Assembly: GCA_902766345.1 (NCBI GenBank)
Contig: CACXDK010000343.1
Location: 1-6,485, forward strand
Reading direction: 5' to 3'
Length of the DNA stretch: 6,485 nucleotides
Origin: an uncultured Spirochaetaceae bacterium
GTDB taxonomy: Bacteria > Spirochaetota > Spirochaetia > Treponematales > Treponemataceae
The notes under the pieces were generated by a model that had not been told where the DNA came from, made no database searches, and saw only the letters and a program-made list of their open reading frames with translations. Of this stretch, positions 1 through 4,613 are shown piece after piece. The first letter of the stretch is position 1, and every line of letters starts with the position of its first letter. A program made the translations under genes and the position numbers.

Positions 1-108
1 GGACTATCGAAAACTGTAGACTGGTATCTTAACAATTCTGAATGGATTGAACATATTCTTAGCGGAGAATATAAGAACTGGATTCAGAAAAACTATACTG
101 ACCGCTGA
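1..108 (+). CDS. rfbB: dTDP-glucose 4,6-dehydratase, C-terminal end only (partial)
   Basis: This is the last 35 codons of a gene that begins left of the window; the reading frame starts at base 1 and ends with TGA at 106-108. The peptide begins GLSKTVDWYLNNSEW and continues with SGEYKNW, ending NYTDR. This matches the usual tail of RmlB/RfbB proteins (G-[IL]-x-K-T-V-x-W-Y-L-x-N, then a W and S-G-x-Y). That enzyme is a cytoplasmic NAD-dependent short-chain dehydrogenase/reductase that converts dTDP-glucose to dTDP-4-keto-6-deoxyglucose in dTDP-rhamnose synthesis. The catalytic part is not in the window, so the call rests on the C-terminal helix alone; a related extended-SDR sugar epimerase or dehydratase is possible. 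The gene converges with miaA and overlaps its 3' end by 16 bp, leaving no intergenic space. Confidence 0.68.
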   Translation, partial: GLSKTVDWYLNNSEWIEHILSGEYKNWIQKNYTDR

Positions 109-1019
109 AGATAAGAAAGGATCCTGTCTTTATCTTCTGCATTAAATGTTACTGCGCCAGGAATATCTCTCATAAAGGTATACTGGCGTTTTGCATATCT
201 ACGGCTGTTTTTCTTTATACGCTCTTTTATTTGCTCGATAGAAGTTAGTTCTGGCATAAAAAATTCACTATAACCAATAGCTTTCATTCCAGGTGTGTCT
301 TTTGTGTATCCTGCTGCTTTTAATTGCTCAACTTCATCTGCAAGCCCCTGCAAAAACATGCGGTCAACACGTTCATTAATACGGTTATATAAATCATCTC
401 TATCTCTGTCCAATATTATTGGTATAAAGTGGAATTTATTGCGTAATACAGATGGTAATTTATAGGAACTTAAAGGCTTTCCTGATGCATAAAATACTTC
501 TAATGCACGGACAATGCGGTACGCATCGTGGACATTTATTTTTTCTGCACTGACAGGATCCTTTTGCTTTAATTCATTATATAAAGCTTGATTACCTTCT
601 TTTTCAATACGAAGCTTTAGAACATTTCTTGTTTTTTCGCTACTGATTGGAGTTACAGGAAGCCCCATGAGAAAATTTCTAATATAAAAACCTGTACCAC
701 CAGTAACAATAGGATAGTGCCCCCTATTAATAATCTGTTCACACAATTCATCTGCAAGGTCAATAAATTCCCCTACACCAAACTGAACATCTGGCGTTAC
801 AACATCTATAAGATGATGAGGAATATCTTGCTTTTCAATTTCATCAGGTTTAGCAGTCCCAATATTTAGCCCCTTATAAACCGCCTGACTGTCTGCACTG
901 ACTACTTCGCCTAAACCTTTAAAACAAGAAAGACTGCTTTTTCCAAAGAGTTCCCTGGCTAAAGCAGTCTTACCACAAGCTGTAGGCGCAAAAATAACAA
1001 TAACTGGCTTACTGTTCAA
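93..1019 (-). CDS. miaA: tRNA dimethylallyltransferase MiaA
   Basis: MiaA transfers the dimethylallyl group of DMAPP to N6 of A37 in tRNAs that read codons starting with U, the first step toward ms2i6A; it is cytoplasmic. The protein has 308 residues, normal for the family. Visible motifs are the P-loop-like APTACGKT (residues 11-18), SADSQAVYKGLNIGTAKP (41-58) with the catalytic Asp43, IPHHLID (66-72), VTGGTGFY (105-112), RIVRALEVF (168-176), and the C-terminal GMKAIGYSEF (244-253) and RRYAKRQYTFMR (273-284). The usual Ser of GPTASGKT is Cys15 here, and residues 26-38 are longer than in E. coli. The start is TTG (1017-1019): the frame has a TAA at 1029-1031 and no ATG or GTG between. The gene overlaps the end of rpoZ by 11 bp, so translational coupling from the promoter at 1223-1251 is likely. 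Confidence 0.97.
   Translation of the reverse strand: MNSKPVIVIFAPTACGKTALARELFGKSSLSCFKGLGEVVSADSQAVYKGLNIGTAKPDEIEKQDIPHHLIDVVTPDVQFGVGEFIDLADELCEQIINRGHYPIVTGGTGFYIRNFLMGLPVTPISSEKTRNVLKLRIEKEGNQALYNELKQKDPVSAEKINVHDAYRIVRALEVFYASGKPLSSYKLPSVLRNKFHFIPIILDRDRDDLYNRINERVDRMFLQGLADEVEQLKAAGYTKDTPGMKAIGYSEFFMPELTSIEQIKERIKKNSRRYAKRQYTFMRDIPGAVTFNAEDKDRILSYLQRSV
107..137. repeat. Inverted repeat at the rfbB stop codon, possible weak terminator
   Basis: Two perfect 8-base arms, GAAGATAA (107-114) and TTATCTTC (130-137), flank a 15-base loop that itself contains the palindrome AGGATCCT (118-125). The left arm begins inside the rfbB TGA stop, which is where a terminator hairpin would be expected. 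However, the stem is AT-rich and no T-run follows it, so an intrinsic terminator is doubtful. The same bases encode the C-terminal part of MiaA on the other strand, so the symmetry may be chance. Confidence 0.3.
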
Positions 1020-1200
1020 TGCGATATTTTACGTCCCCTGTAAAAAGTTGACGAGCTGCAAGACTTACATCTTTGCCATCATGCTCGTCTAAAATAGGAT
1101 CTTTTATTTTTGCAAGCTGAAATGCACGTCTGCTTGCTGCAGCTGTAATTTCATATATGCTGCCTTTAAATTTTACTAATTCTTCAAGTGGAAAAATCAT
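1009..1200 (-). CDS. rpoZ: DNA-directed RNA polymerase omega subunit (short spirochaetal type)
   Basis: The product has 63 residues, starting at ATG (1198-1200) with a good SD, AGGGGTG (1206-1212), five bases upstream. Omega binds the C-terminal part of beta' and helps core polymerase assembly. The sequence shows the omega pattern: an N-terminal acidic-hydrophobic start (IFPLEELVKF), the conserved helix AAASRRAFQLAKIKDP (residues 20-35) equivalent to the A-x-x-R-A-x-Q-L signature, and a second helix DVSLAARQLFTGDVKY (44-59) equivalent to the [KP]-x-[VT]-x-x-A-L-x-E-[IL] region. It is shorter than E. coli omega (91 residues) and lacks the C-terminal tail, as is common in treponemes. It is the promoter-proximal gene of a two-gene unit with miaA. 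The small size limits certainty, but the helix-1 signature and the gene context support the call. Confidence 0.85.
   Translation of the reverse strand: MIFPLEELVKFKGSIYEITAAASRRAFQLAKIKDPILDEHDGKDVSLAARQLFTGDVKYRIEQ
1034..1039 (-). promoter_or_regulatory. Candidate Shine-Dalgarno for miaA, unusually far from the TTG start
   Basis: On the minus strand AGGGGA lies inside the rpoZ coding region, 14 bases before the TTG start of miaA. This is longer than the usual 5-9 base spacing. The only codon at good spacing in the miaA frame is ATC (1023-1025), a very rare initiator. The site is therefore either a poorly spaced SD, or coincidental with initiation relying on coupling to rpoZ termination at 1009-1011. 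Confidence 0.3.
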
Positions 1201-1222
1201 TATTACACCCCTATTTCTATGA

Positions 1223-1251
1223 ATTATATCAAAAAAAGCCTTTTCTGTCTA
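1223..1251 (-). promoter_or_regulatory. Sigma70-type promoter for rpoZ-miaA
   Basis: Read on the minus strand, the -35 is TAGACA (1246-1251, five of six consensus bases) and the -10 is a perfect TATAAT (1223-1228), separated by exactly 17 bp. The predicted transcript start is near 1216, giving a leader of about 16 nt that just contains the SD of rpoZ. Long A-tracts lie directly upstream of the -35. This is the best-matching promoter in the window. Confidence 0.78.
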
Positions 1252-1298
1252 TTATTTTAATTTTTTTTTATTTTTTTTCTGAAAAAGTGTAAAAAAAT
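1252..1298. promoter_or_regulatory. Homopolymer-rich AT tract, possible UP element
   Basis: This segment is almost pure A/T on the plus strand: T9 (1261-1269), one A, T8 (1271-1278), then CTGAAAAAGTGT and A7 (1291-1297). On the minus strand the T-runs become A-tracts placed directly upstream of the rpoZ -35, the position of an UP element contacted by the RNA polymerase alpha C-terminal domain. No convincing sigma70 promoter for the rightward lipoprotein gene is visible in the tract or just after it. The UP-element role is inferred from position and composition only. Confidence 0.4.
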
Positions 1299-1359
1299 GA
1301 TCAATCTTTTGAATAACAATATTAGAGAGAGGTAAAAAAAATTTTTTAGGAGTATTCTT

Positions 1360-2403
1360 ATGAAAAAACTCAGTATTGTTTCCATTCTTGGAATTTTAAC
1401 CCTTAGTTTTATTACCAGTTGTGCCAACATGACTGATGATTATGATCAGGAACAGATGGCAGAACCTACCCCAGTAATAAAGGAAACAGAAAAGCAAAAA
1501 AAACGTTCCGTTTCATATATAACGGAATTTGGGACTGCACCTGCAAAAACAGACAGAGACTATGCTTTTGCAATGACAGAAAAAGAGCTTTTCCCGCTGT
1601 ATGCAGAAAAAAAGACTTTTGCAGGTTGGATAGATTCTGTATCAGGAACATTGATCAATGTAAAGCATAAAATAACAGATGATATGGTTCTTACTGCGAA
1701 CTGGAGAGACATTCAGGCTGGAGATATAGTTCTTGCCGAAGGACCTATTGTAAGCACCGAATGTTATGGGGTTGTAAAGAATTCTGTACATCCAATGGCA
1801 ATTATATATCAGGCTACAGGTGGAAAATATATGGGAGTATCTGTAAAAACCACTCGGACTTTTTGGACAGATCTTACATCTAAAAGGGTGACAAGCATAA
1901 AATTCTCAAAGACTGGAAAAGAAAGTTATGAATCTATAAAAAAAGAAAATAGAACTATTTTTACAGATAAAAATTTTCCAGTTCTAGCCTATGCAGAACA
2001 TTATGCAGATTTATTTACAGATATACAAAACTGCCAATATGCAACAGGTTGGTATATTCCTGCAGAAGAAGAACTTAAAAAAGTCTATCAGGAATTTAGC
2101 ATTATAAATAAGAGCTATGCGAAAATTGAAAAAAACTCAAAACTGGTACAGAACTATACATCATTAGATGGAGCATGGACTTCATCAAGTGATGGAACAT
2201 ATATCTATGGTATTGGTCTTGTAAAAAGTGGTGATTATGAAGAAATGAGAAGAAGTCTGGTCTCTCGAAAACAGGAAACTCCACCTTATTTAGTGGGGTA
2301 TACTGAATACAGTATCACTATTGGCTCTTCTGCATATAAGTTTTTTACAATGAGAATGAACAGTACAAAGACGCTTAATGCTTACTGTATTAGGGAATTC
2401 TAA
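1360..2403 (+). CDS. Putative surface lipoprotein, InlB-type repeat plus Lcl/DUF1566-like C-terminus
   Basis: This 347-residue protein starts at ATG with SD AGGAG (1348-1352) seven bases upstream. Residues 1-20 form a lipoprotein signal (KK, a hydrophobic core, then FITS) before Cys21, the predicted lipidated residue; the lipobox ITS-C is of the relaxed spirochaetal kind. A polar Glu/Lys-rich linker (25-50) follows. Residues 52-115 (VSYITEFGTAP, then KKTFAGW and ITDDMVLTANW) match a degenerate InlB B / Listeria-Bacteroides repeat (the F-x-G-W and I-T-x-x-M-x-L-x-A-x-W pattern). Residues 117-347 (AGDIVLAEG, HPMAIIYQA, ATGWYIPAEEEL, AWTSSS, AYCIREF) resemble the Lcl/DUF1566 family common in treponemes, which may have a C-type-lectin-like fold. 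A binding or adhesion role at the outer surface or periplasm is only an inference. It is the only non-housekeeping gene here, and no clear promoter was found for it. Confidence 0.9.
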   Translation: MKKLSIVSILGILTLSFITSCANMTDDYDQEQMAEPTPVIKETEKQKKRSVSYITEFGTAPAKTDRDYAFAMTEKELFPLYAEKKTFAGWIDSVSGTLINVKHKITDDMVLTANWRDIQAGDIVLAEGPIVSTECYGVVKNSVHPMAIIYQATGGKYMGVSVKTTRTFWTDLTSKRVTSIKFSKTGKESYESIKKENRTIFTDKNFPVLAYAEHYADLFTDIQNCQYATGWYIPAEEELKKVYQEFSIINKSYAKIEKNSKLVQNYTSLDGAWTSSSDGTYIYGIGLVKSGDYEEMRRSLVSRKQETPPYLVGYTEYSITIGSSAYKFFTMRMNSTKTLNAYCIREF

Positions 2404-2432
2404 TTGCAAGCTCAATAATTTTTAGATAGAAT
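2404..2432 (+). promoter_or_regulatory. Candidate promoter for a leaderless recO transcript
   Basis: A TTGCAA -35 (2404-2409) directly follows the lipoprotein stop codon. After exactly 17 bp comes TAGAAT (2427-2432), a five-of-six match to the -10 consensus. The predicted transcript start, about seven bases downstream, falls on or next to the recO ATG at 2439. This agrees with the lack of any Shine-Dalgarno in AATAAGACC before that ATG. The -35 matches the consensus at only four positions, so the call is moderate. Confidence 0.45.
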
Positions 2433-2438
2433 AAGACC

Positions 2439-3194
2439 ATGTCAGAACGAAATAAATGTGTACAGGCAATTATATTGAATATTACTCCACAAGGAGAAAA
2501 TAATAGACGTATATGTGCATTATCTTCTGACATGGGTCTTTTTTATGCAACCTTATATGGAGGTCCTAAAAGTAAATTACGTTCTTTAGTACAACCTTTC
2601 AATGCTGGTAAACTTTGGATTTATAATGATGAAGCAAAAAAATCAATAAAGATTACTGATTTTGAAGTGTTGGATTGCCATATTAGCCTTCATACAAGTC
2701 TTTATAAGATATGGACTGCCAATCTAGCTTGTGAAGTCCTGCTAAAAACTCATCGTGCTGGTGATGAAAAAAAAGCTTTTACTTTATTTAGTGCATTTAT
2801 AAATGGAATTGACAGATGTGAAGAAAAAGAAGCTATGCTTGGTACTGTTCGTTTTTTATGGAGATATCTTGCACTTCTTGGGGTTCAACCTGAAATAGAA
2901 TTATGTGAACACTGCAAATCCAACGTTCTAAGTAAAAACTGCTGTTATATACCAGGAACAGGACTTTTATGTTCTGACTGTTCAAATTTGCCAGAGAATA
3001 CACTGTATTTTCCACTTAGTTCAAATGCACTAGTATATCTTGCTTCAATAAATGAACTTTCTCCTGGAAAAGTACGAGCTCTTACAATAGACAGTCAGTC
3101 TGTATATGAATTAAAACAATTTACATTCTACCTTATCGAGCAGGCAGTTGCTTCAAAACTTAAAACCATAGAAATCGGCATGGGAATATTGTAA
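2439..3194 (+). CDS. recO: DNA repair protein RecO
   Basis: RecO works with RecR (and RecF) to load RecA onto SSB-coated single-stranded DNA and can anneal complementary strands; it acts on the chromosome in gap repair. At 251 residues it has normal length. The N-terminal OB-fold region (about 1-80) carries the family pattern YGGPKSKLRSLVQPFNAGKL (residues 40-59). A helical domain follows, including FLWRYLALLGVQPEIELCEHC (139-159), equivalent to the F-x-x-R-L-L-x-x-L-G-x-x-P-x-x-x-x-C segment. The zinc finger is intact, with C156-x2-C159 and C178-x2-C181. The ATG is the only usable start, since the frame has a TAG at 2427-2429 with no start codon between. There is no Shine-Dalgarno; see the promoter at 2404-2432. 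The gene lies two genes upstream of recJ, a partner in the same RecFOR pathway. Confidence 0.96.
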   Translation: MSERNKCVQAIILNITPQGENNRRICALSSDMGLFYATLYGGPKSKLRSLVQPFNAGKLWIYNDEAKKSIKITDFEVLDCHISLHTSLYKIWTANLACEVLLKTHRAGDEKKAFTLFSAFINGIDRCEEKEAMLGTVRFLWRYLALLGVQPEIELCEHCKSNVLSKNCCYIPGTGLLCSDCSNLPENTLYFPLSSNALVYLASINELSPGKVRALTIDSQSVYELKQFTFYLIEQAVASKLKTIEIGMGIL

Positions 3195-3196
3195 AC

Positions 3197-3216
3197 ATAA
3201 GGATTTCTTTATTTTT
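3197..3216 (+). terminator. Weak hairpin with T-tail after recO
   Basis: ATAAGG (3197-3202) and CTTTAT (3207-3212) can pair, with one G-T wobble, around an ATTT loop, followed by a T-run ending at 3216. It begins three bases after the recO stop and ends just before the candidate deoA promoter, which is a sensible place for a terminator. The stem is short and AT-rich, so efficient termination is doubtful and read-through into deoA is likely. Confidence 0.25.
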
Positions 3217-3219
3217 AAC

Positions 3220-3248
3220 TTGCAAAAGAAAACTTATAGCATTAAAAT
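3220..3248 (+). promoter_or_regulatory. Candidate promoter for deoA-recJ
   Basis: TTGCAA (3220-3225) and TAAAAT (3243-3248, five of six -10 consensus bases) are separated by exactly 17 bp. The predicted start near 3255 gives a leader of about 27 nt that includes the SD of deoA. The -35 hexamer and the spacing are the same as in the candidate recO promoter, which supports both. Confidence 0.5.
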
Positions 3249-3265
3249 AAAATCGCAATTTTAAT
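3241..3265. repeat. Perfect 8-bp inverted repeat over the deoA -10 region
   Basis: ATTAAAAT (3241-3248) and ATTTTAAT (3258-3265) are exact reverse complements with a 9-base spacer. The left arm covers the candidate -10 hexamer and the right arm lies in the predicted leader, a layout compatible with a repressor operator. All arm bases are A or T, so in this AT-rich genome chance is a serious alternative. Confidence 0.3.
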
Positions 3266-3281
3266 GGTAAGAGGATAAATA

Positions 3282-4613
3282 ATGAGAGCAGCAGATATAA
3301 TCATAAAAAAACGTGGAACTGGAAATATAAAAGGTCAGAGTCTTACAAAAGAAGAAATTGAATTTCTTATAAAAGGTTATGTAGACGGTAGCATTCCTGA
3401 TTATCAGATGGCAGCATTTATGATGGCTGTATATTTTAATGGAATGACTTTTGAGGAAACTGGTTATCTTACATCTGTAATGCTTCATTCAGGTGATGTC
3501 ATTGAGCTTCATAATAAGCAAGACAAAGGCTTGAAAGGTCCTTTTGTTGATAAGCACTCTACAGGTGGAGTTGGTGATAAAATAAGCCTTCCACTTGCTC
3601 CTATAGTTGCATCTCTCGGAGTACAAATTCCAATGATGAGCGGTCGTGGTCTTGGTCATACAGGTGGAACATTGGATAAACTTGAAGCAATTGAAGGATA
3701 TAATGTAAAGCTTACACCTGAAAAGTTTGAATCTTTAATTGCGAAAACAGGTTATGCAATGATGGGTCAGACCGAAAAAATTGCCCCTGCAGACAGAAAG
3801 ATGTATGCATTGAGAGATGTTACAGGTACTGTAGAAAGCATTCCGCTAATTACAAGCAGTATTCTTTCTAAGAAAGTTGCAGAAGGCAGTGATGCATTAG
3901 TATTTGATGTAAAATATGGATTAGGTGCATTCATGAAATCTGCAGCAGATGCAGAAAATCTTGCAACTTTCCTTGTAAAAACATCACAGGCAATGGGTAA
4001 AAAAGCTGTTGCACTCCTTACAAACATGGATTCTCCATTAGGGTATAAAACTGGTAACTATCTTGAAATTGAAGAAACTCTAGAATGTCTGCAAGGAAAA
4101 GGACCTGAAGACATTATGGAACTTACGTATGCTTTAGGAAGCCGAATGGCAGTATTTGGTGAAAAAGCAGCTTCTGTTGAAGAAGGTTTAGCTCTTTGTA
4201 AGGAAGCCGTATCTTCAGGAAAAGCTCTAGAGAAATTCCTTGAAAATGTAAAAGACCAAGGCGGAGATCCTGATAAACTTTTGAAGGAACAAGGTACACG
4301 CCGTTCAAAATTCCATTTAGAACTTACAGCTCAGCAAGATGGGTATATCCAGATAGATGCCTATAAAACTGGTATTGCATGTATAAATCTTGGTGTTGGA
4401 CGAAATAAAACTACAGATATTGTTGATCCTGATTCTGGTATTATTTTTGCAAAAAAACAAGGAGAACTTGTAAAAAAAGGCGATAAAATCATGGATGTTT
4501 ATGCTAAAGATGCAAATTCTCTTGCAGCAGGTACTGCACAGCTTTCCAAAGCAGTCTCATATTCTGAACAGAAACCCGAATGTGCCAAACTTATTCTTAA
4601 GGAAATAAAATAG
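3282..4613 (+). CDS. deoA: Thymidine phosphorylase (pyrimidine-nucleoside phosphorylase family)
   Basis: The enzyme reversibly phosphorolyses thymidine to thymine and 2-deoxyribose-1-phosphate in cytoplasmic nucleoside salvage. At 443 residues it has the family's usual length. Landmarks in order are the N-terminal helical domain (RAADIIIKKR), phosphate-binding KHSTGGVGDK (91-100), the family signature SGRGLGHTGGTLDKLE (120-135), ALRDVTGTVES (176-186), SSILSKKVAEGSDALVFDVK (192-211) and GAFM (215-218). The C-terminal PYNP domain includes GYIQIDAYKTG (354-364) and VGRNKT (372-377). Counterparts of E. coli TP Lys84, Ser86, Ser113, Arg171, Ser186 and Lys190 are present as Lys91, Ser93, Ser120, Arg178, Ser193 and Lys197. 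Met118, two residues before Ser120, is the residue found in thymidine-type enzymes, whereas Lys is typical of broad PyNPs, so deoA is preferred over pdp. The SD GAGG (3271-3274) is seven bases before ATG. The stop shares a base with the recJ start. Confidence 0.96.
   Translation: MRAADIIIKKRGTGNIKGQSLTKEEIEFLIKGYVDGSIPDYQMAAFMMAVYFNGMTFEETGYLTSVMLHSGDVIELHNKQDKGLKGPFVDKHSTGGVGDKISLPLAPIVASLGVQIPMMSGRGLGHTGGTLDKLEAIEGYNVKLTPEKFESLIAKTGYAMMGQTEKIAPADRKMYALRDVTGTVESIPLITSSILSKKVAEGSDALVFDVKYGLGAFMKSAADAENLATFLVKTSQAMGKKAVALLTNMDSPLGYKTGNYLEIEETLECLQGKGPEDIMELTYALGSRMAVFGEKAASVEEGLALCKEAVSSGKALEKFLENVKDQGGDPDKLLKEQGTRRSKFHLELTAQQDGYIQIDAYKTGIACINLGVGRNKTTDIVDPDSGIIFAKKQGELVKKGDKIMDVYAKDANSLAAGTAQLSKAVSYSEQKPECAKLILKEIK
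4599..4603 (+). promoter_or_regulatory. Shine-Dalgarno that fixes the GTG start of recJ
   Basis: AAGGA lies within the last codons of deoA, nine bases before the GTG at 4613-4615. The recJ frame has a TAA at 4598-4600 and only an ATA between that and the GTG, and the first in-frame ATG comes 61 codons later, inside conserved sequence. GTG is therefore the start. The TAGTG overlap implies translational coupling. Confidence 0.7.

Noticed and set aside
1261..1297. T-runs followed by A-runs as an intrinsic terminator
   Set aside because: There is no GC-containing stem, both flanking genes point away from the tract, and no transcript needs to end there.
1300..1347. A sigma70 promoter for the lipoprotein gene (TATTAG at 1320-1325 as -10)
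   Set aside because: The bases 17 bp upstream (1297-1302) show no -35 likeness, and other pairings in the gap were no better.
1466..1651. Minus-strand open frame inside the lipoprotein gene
   Set aside because: It lies fully antisense to a gene with clear domain matches and its translation is a low-complexity Phe/Leu-rich string; it is a shadow frame. The same holds for 2102-2284.
2833..3488. Minus-strand open frames at 2833-3015 and 3261-3488
   Set aside because: They are antisense to recO and to the recO-deoA junction, have no recognisable motif, and overlap well-supported genes.
3767..4308. Minus-strand open frames at 3767-4027 and 4123-4308
   Set aside because: Both are antisense to conserved deoA sequence and show no family resemblance.
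3282..4613. Naming the phosphorylase pdp instead of deoA
   Set aside because: Met118 aligns with Met111 of E. coli thymidine phosphorylase, where broad-specificity enzymes usually have Lys; substrate range still needs an assay, so the preference is moderate.
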